A stretch of DNA of 64,000 bases from Nemopilema nomurai (GCA_003864495.1 ML133426.1:2914001-2978000), one strand, 5' to 3'. Shown: positions 1-12,044, counted from the stretch's first letter. Program-made: numbers and translations. The notes: a model not told the origin generated them from the sequence alone.

Positions 1-59
1 TATTACTTGTTTTATTACTAAGAAATAAATTTTGTTTCTCAGAAATGGGAGATCTGAAA

Positions 60-2444
60 CAACGGTGAAATTCACAATTGTAAACAAGTGTTTGCTTGTC
101 CATTGAAGCTACTTTTGGCACTCAAATTTATTTCTAAGAACCAAAATTGTGTTTATTAAAACTTGACCTCTTGGCTACAGTTTGACCAGTACTGCTTTTA
201 TCATGCTCTTTTCTACGGTCTTCCTATTCCAAGTTATGATGTTGTGGTCCAGTTTTTCATTTGCGAGTTTTGAGGACCGCCATCTTTTAGGATATTCATG
301 ATAACTGTCCACCCTTCTTCTTTTTTGTAATCCTACTTTGAAGATGACATTGTCATTTGTGTCCTTTCTCACAGCATTTTGATTGGCCATCGTTAGTCTC
401 TCCTCCTTCCCCCGTGAACTCTACAACTTCTTGCAGTTTGAAGAGCGCGTTGTTTGTCGGTTCTGTGGTAACGCACCTTAATGTCTAGTGCAACACTTTT
501 CCTGCTGAGCCTCATTTTGTCTGTATGTTGATTTAGCTGAATCTTGTTTATTTGTTATTTGAATCAAATAGACTTGGATGACTGCGTTTGTTCTTCTTGC
601 TGTTTTTAAAGGTTGCAAAAGATTTTAACTCTCTCTGTGAAGTATGGTGTATGAAGGGTAGGTTCTTTGGTAGAATCATTCGTATGATGCAGAAGGTTTT
701 GTAGTTGTCGATAGTCCTTGGTATAAATCATATTATTCATCCGTAATATATCAAAGCCATATCCTCAACTTTATCTTTAATTTCCTTGATTTAACGAATT
801 TTAGTGAGAGTTTTTTTTGTTGAAATTCGTTTTTGGAATCATTTGGTTTAGGTTTACCTGCAAACGACACACTTCAGTTTGAAAGGTTGACTAATAGAGA
901 ATTGCCTTACCTCCTACAGGTACAAGATTGAATGAATGAAGGCTGGCTATGAGTCAGTCCGTAAGAGGATACTAATAGTAGAAAGCTTTAATAAACGCTC
1001 ACATCAAGGTTTGCTACTTGGCTGCCTGATTAATACTACCCGGTCCCCTGGCCTAACCTGCTATTTGCCGTGTGACTGAAGCACTTCAATCCTTCCCGCT
1101 CCAAAAAGGGTTCAGTAGATCAAGCTATTCGTGTGTGCCCCCTCTTTTGACTCTTTCTATGAGGCAAGTTCTTCCATGCTGTTAACATTGTATTTTACAG
1201 AAGCGCTTTGTACAATAACATGCAATTGATCTTAACTGTTTCATAAAGTCTCATTTTACTTTTGTGTTAAATTGGCTCTGTTTACAAATTATATATTAGC
1301 TAATTTTTATTTATTGAGTGGATTGTACAGTATTGTGGAATAATTTCCCACATAATGATGGAATGTCAATTCTTAGAGCTGATAGAACTGTATTTACAGT
1401 GTAGTATTGGGCTGAAATTCGAAATTATTTGTGCACTAAATTGTTTGTGAAAACCAAGAGCTGTTTCAATCGCGAATTTATGGGCAGATTTGTGTGTTGG
1501 CTTGCCTTCCTTAAAACCTGAATCTGATCACGAGTATGCAAACTGATATGGTAGCAACCCTGTGATATTTGTGTCAAAAACCATGTCAACCTAATGATAA
1601 TGTGTGTGTTGGCTTGCCTTCCTTTAAACCGGAATATTTTCTACCATGCAAAAGGCAGAATCTGGAAGTGGGATAATATCATTTGACATGATCATTTTAG
1701 TGCTTTCTGGAGAAGGTTCAAGAGATATTTGACTTTTTTCAGAACAGCGAATTTGAGGAATGACTTTGAACAAGAAGTACAATTGTTTTTTTAATAGAAC
1801 CTCATCTCCATTTTTTTAATAGAAGCATGTAACAAATTGTTACGAGTCTATACAACTACATAAGATTGTAGCCAATTTCGTGTCATTCATTGATGATTTT
1901 GAAATTCAGAACTTCAGCTAGATAATAAGATAAACATAGTTGGTGTAGCTGTAGCTTCTTGCGAAATTTGAATTTTTCATTCCCTTTTACTAACTGTATG
2001 AGATACCAGGGAGCAAATTCAAGCAATCTTTATACGTTCACTCTATTTTAGAGTACGATTAGCCTCTTGTCAAGACTTTGTTACTTGAATTGCTCATTTC
2101 TTAAAATATTAAATAACAAATCACCATTTTTGTTGACACTGTGGCTCAAGCAGAACCGCTAGTGACCCTTTTAGAAGCGCTTTTTACAGCATTCAAGGTT
2201 ATGATGTAACTGGGATACAATTGCAGCCGTGGTGTACAGACTAACAGCAGAACAATACCAAAGGAAGAATCTACCAAAGGAAGAAGGTTTTCAGGGACAA
2301 GGAGCCCCAAGGGGGGACCACAGAAAATGTTCAACACTACGGAGGATAACCTAGTTTCACCTTCCACCCCTTGCACAGGGAAACAAGCTTGACGGCCATC
2401 TTTCTGGCTCTTCTCCAGATTAGGCACGGTTTTACAGGTGAACA
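60..2444. other. No gene recognised; upstream flank of DJ-1-like fragment
   Basis: AT-rich sequence with only short, non-conserved open frames. A 30-bp motif beginning TGTGTGTTGGCTTGCCTTCC occurs twice, near 1,492 and 1,602. Just before the DJ-1-like start a TTTTACAG acceptor lies about 8 bp upstream of the ATG, which fits a non-coding first exon somewhere in this stretch. That exon could not be delimited. Confidence 0.5.
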
Positions 2445-2772
2445 ATGGCGAGCAAACGGGCTTCGGTTATTCTTGCTAAGGGTACTGAGGAAATGGAAGC
2501 TGTAATATCAATCGATATTCTTAGAAGAGCCAAGGTTAGTTTTGCCTGTCACCTTGTTTCGACTGCAAGACGTTGAATGGAACAAGAACGCGTCTTTTTA
2601 AAGTCTTCAGTGTTAATGTTTATGCTAGAGTATTAAGCCACAAACTTCATTCTTACATAATAAAGCAGGTATAATGCTTTGCCCTAAATGTAAAGAGTTT
2701 ACTTAAACAGTTGTCTTTTTATTATTGGGCAGGTAGATACAGTTGTGGCTGGGCCAACATATTTCCAATGTG
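2445..2772 (+). pseudogene. DJ-1/PARK7-like 5' gene fragment (copy 1)
   Basis: Two exon-like blocks with splice signals. Block 1 (2445-2534) is 90 nt and encodes 30 residues starting [20 protein letters not shown] and ending ILRRAK, which I recognise as the N-terminus of the DJ-1/PARK7 family (redox-sensitive protein deglycase/chaperone). The conserved acidic residue of the active site (Glu in the AKGTEEME segment) is present. A GTTAGT donor follows at codon 30, the position I recall for the human first coding exon. Block 2 (2733-2772) follows TTATTGGGCAG and reads VDTVVAGPTYFQC before GTAAGT. The rest of the protein, including the nucleophile-cysteine segment, was not found; the antisense hAT fossil starts about 85 bp downstream. 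Probably a non-functional fragment. Its reading frame is intact in this copy. Confidence 0.8.
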
Positions 2773-2857
2773 GTAAGTTGCAGCAGAGGGGTTTTCGTTT
2801 CAGAAATCGGATTCTGTAGAAAACTTGAATTGTTAAAGAGACAATATTCTGTAGAAA

Positions 2858-3950
2858 CTAGCTGTTATTTAATTCCATACCGCTTCGCCAGACATGTTCA
2901 GACCCATTGCTGGAACCCCATTTGTTTGGATGAAGGGCAGACAACTGGGCCATAACTTTGCATGCATCTGATGAAAATCTTTTCTGCAGCTCATTCAGCA
3001 TCAGATCATGGAATGCAAAGAAAAAGCTTCGACGAAATTTCGAAGCAACTGATTCGCTTCCCATGTCTGTGTTTGACGAGGTATTCGATGACTCAGACAG
3101 GCCTCCTACAACATCTGGCCGTCTCCAAGATGACCGGTTAAGGTACGGCGACGCTTGCTTCCTTCTGTACTGAAATCATCTTGAGCACCGCACTTGCGTG
3201 CAATTGCTTTAGCATCCTGGAAAAATTTGTCAAATGTCGTATCATTCCGTAATGATTGGAGCTGCTTAATTAAGGCATGGATTGCATCTACTGCTGTTAC
3301 CATATCCATCTCTTCCTTTTCAAATACTCGGAAGCCAATCGCGGCATCTGAAAGCAATTTTGAAAGATGTAGACTTTTAACAAGAACTCAAAGGAACCAA
3401 TTTTTAGCAGCAATCCAGCACAGGTGCTATCATTGTTTTCAAGCTCTTTCAATGTTGCTGCTAGGACTGGTGGGACATTCAAAGGGACCGACAGATTGTC
3501 AGCTCTGGCGGTCCATTGCGTATCTGGCAAAGATCTAAGAGCAGTGCTTCCTTGCTTGATGCCGAAAGCGTCAGGTTTTGCTTCATAAACAGCATTGCAA
3601 TGCGGTGATCCTCCCATGACTCGATAGTTTGAACCTATTGTTTCAAAAACGTCTGTGACGAGAGGCAATGTCTCCGCACATTTTACAAGCACCAAACTTA
3701 GCAGGTGTGCAAAGAAGTGAAAGTAAATTGAGGACGTTGCTCCTGCGTTTACCAGCTCTTGCTGCATTCCCTGGTCTTTCCTGGACATGTTGCTTGCCCC
3801 ATTGAAACCTTTTCCAACCATGTCAATGAGTGGCAAATTCATCTCCCCAAACCCATCAATCAACACACCGGCCAGTGATTTCCCCTTCAAACTTGTTACA
3901 TACTTTTTTCTTATGAATCTAGCCACTAGAAAATATATTTGTAAGAACAT
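2858..3950 (-). pseudogene. hAT-type transposase fossil (copy 1)
   Basis: Read leftward, three consecutive open segments give a ZMYM1-like/hAT transposase core. Segment 3950-3297 contains GKGFNGASNMSRKDQGMQ, then FHFFAHLLSLVLV (the family's YxHCFAHxLNLVLV block) and SLPDTQWTAR (SxTRWxxR-like). Segment 3357-3106 continues with a helical stretch (VTAVDAIHALIKQLQSLRND), and 3064-2858 has the FRRSFFFAFHDLMLNELQKRF block seen before the C-terminal part. Frame changes lie near 3,340 (possible small intron with a TTTCAG acceptor) and near 3,175 (frameshift). The N-terminal zinc-finger part and C-terminal dimerisation block were not found on this strand. No terminal inverted repeats were identified. 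It is a dead element, duplicated with the unit. Confidence 0.8.
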
Positions 3951-5978
3951 AATTTTATTATTTTACCCAAGTTGGATAAAAGATGTATTCTTTATGACCG
4001 ATTTTCAGTCAGTAGAATTTTTGAGTGGCCAAGTGAAATTTGGCCTTAAAGGTTAAGTATTTCTCTTCTCTTCAACGAGCTTTACGTAGAAATTTTGTAG
4101 TAGAAAAATCCGGTAAAGTCTGGCCGGATTCTACGAAAAACTCTGATAAATCCGGTTCCGGTCGACCCTTAAAACGTTGTACACTCCTAGTTCTAATTAT
4201 GAATAGCTATGGGGTTAGAATTACTCATTGGTGCATGGGAAACATTTAAAAAAAAGATGATTTCAAAGTCATCCAGTTATGAACAGCAGCCTACTAGAAG
4301 TACTTGGGATTAGAATATTTTGAAGCTGGGATATAAGGTTATCAGTAATTGAGCTTGGGTGTTCAAAACGACATGAAATTTTAAATCGATGATCGATGAG
4401 AAGACCGATTAGAAGCTCATCTCCACTGGTTTCACTGCTACGGTCGAGTAAAAGCTGACGCAATTCTTCAAGGATGAAAGTGGCGGGAAAATGAAATATG
4501 CCTGTAGTGCTGATAAGTATGTTTCCAGTAAAGCTATGCCATGAATTCCCATCTCAGTTAATTGCCTTTGCTTGAATGATTAACACGAACATGAAAGAGA
4601 TTAGATATTGGCGCGTGGAATAAGAAATTGGACGCAGAAAATGCCCAAGAAAGGCATGAATTGTTGTCAAACGATGACAGGGGAGAGCCAGATCGCTAAA
4701 GAAATACAGGGGACAAGACCAACGACTGGTTTCATGGTAAGCTAAAGAAAAATAATTTTATTAACTCCGCCAATTGTTAACTTTATGCAAACAGATCAGC
4801 ACTCGCTCGTCCTCAAGCTGGGTTTTAAAGGTTTGGTTCACTTCTTTGCAATTGAAGTCAATTTGGTGAACGTTGACCCAAAATTGCTCTTTACTCTTTT
4901 TAATTGCATGATGAGCAAGTGTACAATTATTTGCTTTTTTACTGTCTATGAAATGTATTTTTTACGCCTTTATGGGAGATACAACTTTAATTCTTCTAGA
5001 CCTATTGCAGTACTATCCACGAGCAATGTAGCAATGCTACATAACTCATTGCTTTCATGATAATTCGATTTTTGTCAAACACAATGTTAGTATCCTTGAT
5101 GCTTACTAAATAGCATATAGCAGCCTAAGAAGAGACAGTGTTGCTACACTGTACTTCCATTGTAAGCTTGGTTGTAAGGTCGATTTGTTACTCTCACTGG
5201 AAGGTCGAGAGTAAGAATGGGCAACTGTTTGGAGTTCTTGACTTCAAGGGCACCCAGAGTTCTTGAATGATCTTTTTTCGCTTTCAGCCTAATCGACAGA
5301 GGGATTCGTTTTTTGCCGCTCTCTTCGCGAACACCTCCAACGGCAGATGTTAAATTTATTGATACCAAGTTAGACACGTTACTCTTAATTGACTTAGAAA
5401 TACTTTTCACTTCCTCCAAATACTCATTCAATTAAGTTATACTCACGTTTGTACTGCAAAAGGTCAATGTTATTATGAAACAGATTTTTAAAAATGCTCC
5501 ATGATTTCGCATTTTTTTAACGTTTCCTTTTTTTTAAAACAGAGTATTGTATTAATTTCGTCAAATTTTACCATGCATGGAGATGCATTTTTAGCTACTC
5601 TAGAAGGCTATATTAAAAAAATAGGCGTTGGACCCTTCTATGTCACTATACCTGAATCTTAGCCCTTCCACATTCAACTTCATGGCGCCGTCTCCAAAAA
5701 TTGATACCCCAAGTTATGTTAAGGAATGCTTTTAGGCAATTGATTTGACATAGTGTTCATAGAACGTGAATAGAGGACTTGTTTATGAAGAGTTAAAGTC
5801 AGAAATTGTTATATAAATCGTGCACTAATTACAAATTTCGTAAAGGGCTAGAATCGCAACTGGTTGCTTATTGCATGTTACATCGCGGTTCCTGTTGTCA
5901 AATTGTACGACGGCTTTTACTTTTGTTTCCAGATGTTTCTGTTGCAATTCTAGAGATTTTGATAAGCAATCCCATGTA
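3951..5978. other. No gene recognised between hAT fossil and pogo-like element
   Basis: Only short frames occur here. A minus-strand frame at 5431-5144 (95 codons) is changed by indels in copy 2 (25986-25711), so it is not under obvious selection. A minus-strand frame at 4463-4269 has no family I can name. The stretch may include the remaining body of the hAT element. Confidence 0.4.
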
Positions 5979-7091
5979 CAGTACTTACTCAATTATCCAG
6001 CCTTCTCGGGTAAGATGCGTGCGGAGGATCCGAAATTCCGGATAATTGAGAAAAAGCTAAAAACGGCTGAAACCAGCATAAATAAACAAAATTGGTTTCA
6101 TGAAAGTTTATTTCAAAAGCACACATTACAAACTACTGTAAGACACTAAATACTCTTAGAATATAATTGAATCTTTGGCTGAATGCGCGGTGCCTCACAC
6201 TTCAAACATCTAGCTTATTTTCAATGGAGAGATTCACACTCTTTCATTTTTGCTCAGACTTTCTTGCCATGATGAGAAAAGCTTTTAATCTGACAAGAAA
6301 ACATGGCGATATGTAACGTTTTAACATTAGTAAACTTCAGTAATTATTATTATTATGTTTAGCTAGATCTTTGATTATGTTGCGTGTTAATGTCACATGT
6401 TTGTTTGTCGCGCTGTTGTGTTAGTAACTCCCTTTCCGGGAAATGTGCGTCACTGTCATCGTGTTGTGTGATGTTTCACAGTGTTCCTTTGTTTGTGTTT
6501 TAATATAATGTGATCCAACTTAGAATATTTTAGTCTTACTGTTTTAACGATAAACATAACATCAAAGAACGAGTATCTCTTGTGTGCTATCTACTTGGGG
6601 CATCGCTCATCGCTCAGCCAACGAACTGATACTTCACCGTCATGACAAGAACCTAAACGTTACAGATAGAAAAAATGTTGTCACTCGGAAAATACCCGGG
6701 TAAATTTTCCCCAGCTGTGTTCATTTTTCTTTTCAAATATCTATTCGCTTAAATTTTTGACTACTTGTTTCTACTTACCATTACTTCAATTCATTGTTAC
6801 AAAATAAATAATGAAATTCAGACTAAAACAGGAATTGCAGAACAAGGGCCCCACGATAAATATCAAGGTGTAATTTTCAGTTTCTTTGCAAATTATGCTA
6901 AAATGAGCAAAGGGGCAAAGGGTGTCCCAATTTTGGGAAGAACAAAATTACCCTTTTTCATTAAGAGGCAAGAAAAACGTTCCCAACGTATCACTAAAAA
7001 TTTCGAAAATTCTTTATATACGTTCCCCTCCCCCTTTTTACGGATAACTGGAATCCGGATAAACAAGGGTCGGATAATTGAATATGTACCG
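5979..7091. mobile_element. Pogo/Tigger-like non-autonomous element (copy 1)
   Basis: The left end, after TA, reads CAGTACTTACTCAATTATCC. The right end, reverse-complemented, reads CGGTACATATTCAATTATCC and is followed by TA. These ends are inverted repeats of about 20 bp with few mismatches, flanked by a TA target duplication, as expected for Tc1/mariner-pogo elements. Additional subterminal CGGATAA motifs are present in both orientations. No transposase coding was recognised inside. A solo LTR is nested at 6312-6664, which accounts for about a third of the 1,113 bp. Confidence 0.75.
6312..6664. mobile_element. Solo LTR nested in pogo-like element (copy 1)
   Basis: A 353-bp block starts TGTAACGTTT and ends AAACGTTACA, a perfect 10-bp terminal inverted repeat with the TG...CA ends of an LTR. 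It is flanked on both sides by GATA, a 4-bp target duplication. No internal retroelement coding is present, so it is a solo LTR left by recombination, or an LTR-like small element. The 4-bp duplication suits Gypsy-type or retrovirus-like integrases, but the family was not determined. Confidence 0.75.
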
Positions 7092-7835
7092 TAATGCAAA
7101 ACTGATACTTGAGCTCTTCAGTTCTGTTTCGCGCCTTTTTTATACCTCAGATTCAAAGAGAGGCCATTTCAGTATGTCCGTTAGAGGATACCTTCGTCCA
7201 CCCATGCATCTCTTCATCATTTGGATGACAATTCTCTAGAATGCAGAACAAGATGAAATTCAAAGAATAACATGGTTGCGAGTAAGTGTCTTTCCCACTT
7301 TTTACAGATAATTTTGCTTTCAGTATAGTTATTAGCAGTGAAATCGGATATTAATATAAGGTTAGTACAGCTGTTTTACAGCGAGGAAGTCTTCTGTGGC
7401 CTAGACACTCACCACGCTCTGCAAATTTTAAATATTTCAGCAATTGGTTGTAGTAAGAGACACTGTTGAATATTACTGATTTGACCAGTAAGTTCTGTAT
7501 CAAACGTTTTGAAGGTAACAGTGGAAAACCTTGCTGGGATTTATGAGGGATTATTTAAGTTGCATTCTGAATTTTTCTAACATTCTGATAGCATTCTAAA
7601 CGAAAACGTCCAAATGACATGGTCTGGAAAAAATTGATATTTTTGCGGCTCCTAACATATTACTTTTCTTCGTGTGACTTCACGTTTTCTATGTGACTTT
7701 AGTTTTCTTTTATGAGCTTCTTTCATAAAATTGGCGACTAATTTCCAACTAAATGAGTTGACATGACTTTTATAATTGAGCATTTGAACAAATTGCAAAG
7801 TCAAAATATCTTGATTCGTGATCTAATCTAAGTTT

Positions 7836-8040
7836 CACGTGCCTGCCCGCCATTCATCAAATACAGACAGTGACACGGCTTCGTGAGGCGTTTCCTGCTA
7901 CGGTATGCTTGAATTTTCCCGCCAAAATACAATAACAAAGTGCTCGGGCCATTTTATTGGCTGGCCCCAGTTTGTCAAAGGTGAGAAAACAGTGGGACGC
8001 TCGATCCAGTCTTTTCTCGAAAGCTTCCCGCCATTTTGTT
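7836..8040. promoter_or_regulatory. Promoter-like cluster: CACGTG, three CCCGCCA boxes, CCAAT (copy 1)
   Basis: Within 205 bp lie an E-box CACGTG (7836-7841), three CCCGCCA motifs (about 7846, 7918 and 8027), and an inverted CCAAT box (ATTGG, 7956-7960). The middle one, TTTTCCCGCCAAAA at 7914-7927, is a textbook two-sided E2F-type site. The block is markedly more GC-rich than its surroundings. This is the composition of an animal cell-cycle promoter, possibly bidirectional, but no clear downstream exon was recognised on either side. Function is inferred from motifs only. Confidence 0.45.
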
Positions 8041-10087
8041 GAGAAGGGAATGGAGTAGCGTCACCAGTCGCTAAGTCACCAGAAATCACGTTGACCTTGG
8101 ATATATCAGTAATGCTGCCCAAATGTACAAAATGTCGAAAAGATAAATACTTGCATTCAATCCTATCGGACATCTTTAAAAGGAAGGCGTTGGCTTTGAA
8201 GGCGTTGGCTGACTTAAAGCCCCTATTCGATGGCAAATATATTCTAATTGTTCAATTAAAAGACATCATATTTAAATCAAAAACTACTTCCCTGTCATAT
8301 AAATATTGCCTATATCAAATCTGTTCCATGCAGATTTTAAATGAAAGGTTCTCAGTGTTTGCCTTCCTTTCAATTTAGGAGATATACTAGGGTTATGAGG
8401 TATAAACAAGTTTGATTTTCAAATATTGTTATGTTTTTGTACATATTTTGCGGAGAATACTGATTCCCGGAAAAAGCATCAGGCAAAGTGGTGCTCTCCT
8501 TCTTTTTGAAAGCCACTAATAATTAAAACTGTGCTCACACATCTGCAAATAAAGCTTTGTTGTTTGTTGTTATCATATGTTTCTTTGTAGCATTATTTCT
8601 TTACAATGCAGTTATGGTCATTCAGACTATTGATGCGACAAGGCATAATATTTCTTCCTTGGGTGAAAAATATTAGCACTCCTGTAGATCCTCCTTCAAA
8701 AAATAAACATTTAGGGATCTTTTGCATGTTTCAACTGCTCCTTGAAGGTTTGCAGTGTTTTTTCTTCCAATTTGGGAGTTTTAAGCATCAGTTCAATGTC
8801 TATTGATTTAGATTCAACTGTGAATATTTTTTAACATACCCTGGTTTTTGTTAATGTGGTGCTAGGTTTCATATTAAATTTAGGGAAACACTGAAAATTG
8901 ATATTTTCGACAGTGCTTACATAGACTGTCACAATGACACAGCATATCTTTGACATGTTACAAACACACAAAGATCATTGGTTCCAGTTTGCTGTTTTTT
9001 GTTGGTCCATTAATTAATATTTCAACAAAGTATTATGTCGTTTGAATCCTGAATTTACTGAACTTGGTAGTAGGCTCCTTGAAAAATACTAACCTAAAAT
9101 CAGTGAGATGATAGACAATCAGTTTAATGGAAAGAATCTGGAGCTTTAAGATTTTTTTTATCTATTGAGCATTGAAAGGGCACTTAATGTAAACATCCTG
9201 CACAAATTGGTTTTACATCCCACTTTGCAGTTTGAATTAATTTTTTCAAAACATGCAAATTTCAATTAAGTTGGAGATTGACATTAAAACATTGTATGTC
9301 TAGAAAAATTGATAATCAGTCATGGCTTAATTCTAGTATAATTTGATTAACTTATGTTGTAGCATGATTGTTCAAATCAAATTTAAATCAAATTAAATCA
9401 AGAGTTTGAATCAAATTTGACAAATACAATGGAATTTAATATTTCATCAGTGTTTTTTCTGCTAGTATCTGATATTAAAAGTTATTTAATCTAAGAAATT
9501 TTACAATTCTATTTAGGTGTACTTAGCTAAGTGGACATAGGGAAGGAGTCTTGCAGGGTTTAAATGATTTTATACGTTACTGGCACTTGGTTGAAGAATC
9601 ACACATAGAAGAATATGGTTGAAAAGTGAAGTTTCTGTTACAGGGGCATCCAGTTACAGTAAGGCCAAAATGTACCAACCATCAAAACACATACTAGTTG
9701 GTGAATGACAAAGAATATGCACATAGCTGGAATGTTTGGTTTCTATTTCACGTCATTAGATATTTGCAATGTGAGCGACAGGGTGTTGAAAATTTTTAGC
9801 CAATGACATAGCCAGATGAAACAATCTTAGGTCTAGGTTAGCAAGGATTGTCATAATTTCTAGCAGATTTTTCAGCATAACCAACTTCCCTTTGGGAAAA
9901 GACTAGAAATGAAATACAAATAAGATAATCATTCAATAATTAGATAAAGAGGCACCTCGTAATGAAATTGCATGAATGTATATATGAAAGAATAACAAGT
10001 ATCACAGTGCATAATTTGTTTTTAATAAGACCTGTACATACTCATACAAATTGGCATCAAAGGTTATTCACTAAAGTGATTCGGATA
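8041..10087. other. No gene recognised; weak exon-like block near 9.0-9.15 kb
   Basis: Mostly AT-rich. A plus-strand block reading NKVLCRLNPxFTELGSRLLEKY...EMIDNQFNGKNLEL recurs in all copies (about 9,025-9,150; 29,577-29,699; 38,397-38,521). It has a stop in copies 1 and 3 (TACTAACC) but is open in copy 2 (TACTTACC). Its family was not recognised. The sequence just upstream differs by indels in all three copies. A direct-repeat cluster built on TCAAATCAAATTTAAATC lies near 9,375-9,420. Confidence 0.35.
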
Positions 10088-11021
10088 CAGGGGCGGACTG
10101 GTCGGTCCCAAAATTCTTGACCCAAGGCGATTTGCTGAATTTAAAACATCGATTTATTACAAGCATGCAGGATGGTAGAAAGTAGCACTAACTGTCTGCA
10201 ACGAATCAGCAGAGATTTCCATAATCTTCACGACAGAGCGGTCAAATTTGTAAACATGCGAAGAGCAAGACATTATCGTTTCCACCTTACTTCAAGAGAA
10301 ATGAGTCAGAAGACGAAAAGCACAGACAAGCGAAGAAAGAGATGAAGAAATAGTTGCATCCCCTTTTGAGCGATATAGAGTAGAAGTATTCTGTGCCGTT
10401 ATGGATAAAGTGGTAGAAAGCCTTCGTTAACGATTTCTACAACAGGGTGTTCTCTACCGAGACTTTGCTTTTCTTGACCCAAGGCGATTTGCTGAATTTA
10501 AAAGCAAAGAAATCCCTAAGAACATGCTATCAACGCTTTGCGCCATCTCTGGTTTGAAAGTTGACAGAGAAGTTGTTAAAGAGCAATTAGTGAGTGTTTT
10601 GATGCATTCACTTGACTGGCCATAACACTGATGATTATAAAGAGATTCTCTTTGCGAATATCCTGAAGACAGAGAAGCATCATATGATGAAATAGCCAAG
10701 GTGATTTGGTTTCATCTACTGAACCACTCAATTCGATAGCCAGACAAAACACCGATACAGATCTGAATAAACACGTTGCAGAAGAGAGAAGGTCGCTGCT
10801 TTGGAATATTCTGCAAATTCTGCTTCTCGTGCGTTTTTAAAGTTACTGCCTATATAAGCATTTGATTACATTGGCAGTTGCTCAGGTTGGGTATGAAAGG
10901 AGCTCCTCCCTTTTTGAAGATAATAAGGAGTAGGCTAAGAAGCATGTTGGGTCACAAGCAGCTAGAAGCTTTCATGTTTCTAAGCATAGAGCAAAAGCTG
11001 GTAGGTATGCTAGCTAAATAG
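10088..11021 (+). pseudogene. hAT-type element remnant: 5' terminus joined to transposase C-terminus (copy 1)
   Basis: CAGGGGCGGACTGG at 10,088 is a hAT-type terminal inverted repeat. Coding similarity follows: a block with FERYRVEVF...LRQRFLQQG...LDPRRFAEF (the FRVExF...LDPRxF segment before the hAT dimerisation region), and at about 10,840-11,021 a block equivalent to LAVAQVAYERSFSLLKIIKS followed by RLRSMLGHKQLEAFMFLSIE, the hATC dimerisation domain. In this copy the frame is broken by a stop (CGTTAACG, near 10,426), a 1-nt insertion near 10,343 and changes in the dimerisation block. A 33-bp segment is present twice (10,114-10,146 and 10,471-10,503). No right terminal repeat was found. Non-functional. 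Confidence 0.75.
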
Positions 11022-11965
11022 AGTTGAGTGTACAGATTGAAGCAATGTATCTATGGCCGTCTATAAGAAGACGGTGTTACACAATGACTGTTGTTGTCTT
11101 TGAACATCTATTGTCCAGCATGCAGACTGATCGTGTCAATTAAAATATAGTAAGATAGAACTTCCGAGTGAAAAGTTGTAACGTAATTTCTAGCTGTTTC
11201 TTCAATGATATTCAAATGGGATTAAAACCATTAACAAATGCTGTTTGTTATAACCCACTAAAAACATATCACAACATTTGAAAGCGTGGGGACATTTTGT
11301 TATATGCCAAAGAGAGGAAACATCTCAGAGGATTTCCATAAAACTGACTGAAGTTAATACCTGAAAATTGTCCTTCACCTCTTTGTTTGCCAAGGTAATC
11401 ACTGCTTAGCTATAAACATGTTCTACGCTGAGAAAGAGGAAAAGTAAGGCTGTGACTACCAACACAATGTAGACAACAGTTCTCTCCAAAGAACGTGAGT
11501 GATACCAACAAAATATAACAAACCAAAAAAAATGATTTCGGCATCCAAGGGCAAGAGACAAAGGAATGCAAGTAGATAAATGAACAAGAAAGAAATTTAA
11601 CGCCCTGTTTTCCGAAGACACTCGGGAAAAGCCCTAAAACGTGGCTGGAAGAGTTGAAAGGCTTCGTAATTTACAAATAACTAGACAGGGCCAGTAGTAT
11701 CACACGATTTATTGTTCAGAAGGGAAAACAGCAATGATGAGCACAGTTTCAGGCTGCCTAAGTTCTTGTCCTTTTGTAATTATGGTTCACTGTTCAGTGA
11801 TAAGTACTGACAACTGCCCGTCGTGTCTGATTACAGTTAATAGGCATCTCGACAGGTCTAAGGATATACATTAACAAATAAATCGGAGAAAAAGTAAGCA
11901 GAAAATAGTTCACCTAAACATCATCTCTCTTATCGATCTTAATCAACCTGTTCTTTCGGTTTTAG
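11022..11965. other. No gene recognised between hAT remnant and exon-like segment A
   Basis: Short frames only. A minus-strand frame at 11621-11406 (MSSENRALNFFLVHL...) is changed by indels in copy 2 (32172-31960) and is not conserved as such in copy 3. Nothing else was supported. Confidence 0.4.
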
Positions 11966-12044
11966 TTCAGTTGGTGGATGGAGAGGATGTACTCCAAGGG
12001 ACGGAAATTGATGATTTTCGAAAGATTTTCATCTGGAAAAATCA
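11966..12044 (+). other. Exon-like segment A (copy 1)
   Basis: 79 nt bounded by a good acceptor (TTCTTTCGGTTTTAG) and donor (ATCA|GTGAGT). Two of the three frames are open. One reads FSWWMERMYSKGRKLM... and leaves one base over; this joins in frame to segment B beyond the satellite array. The other reads VQLVDGEDVLQGTEIDDF... but would meet a stop at the start of B. The segment is unchanged in all three copies, in contrast to flanking sequence with indels. No protein family was recognised. Confidence 0.4.

Noticed and set aside
175..390. 71-codon minus-strand ORF conserved in copies 1 and 2 (also 20,691-20,906)
   Set aside because: Identity reflects recent duplication only; no family motif or splice context was found.
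2146..2445. 99-codon minus-strand ORF upstream of the DJ-1-like start
   Set aside because: It lies antisense to the likely 5' UTR/intron; copy 2 lacks one G in its G-run and breaks the frame, and no family was recognised.
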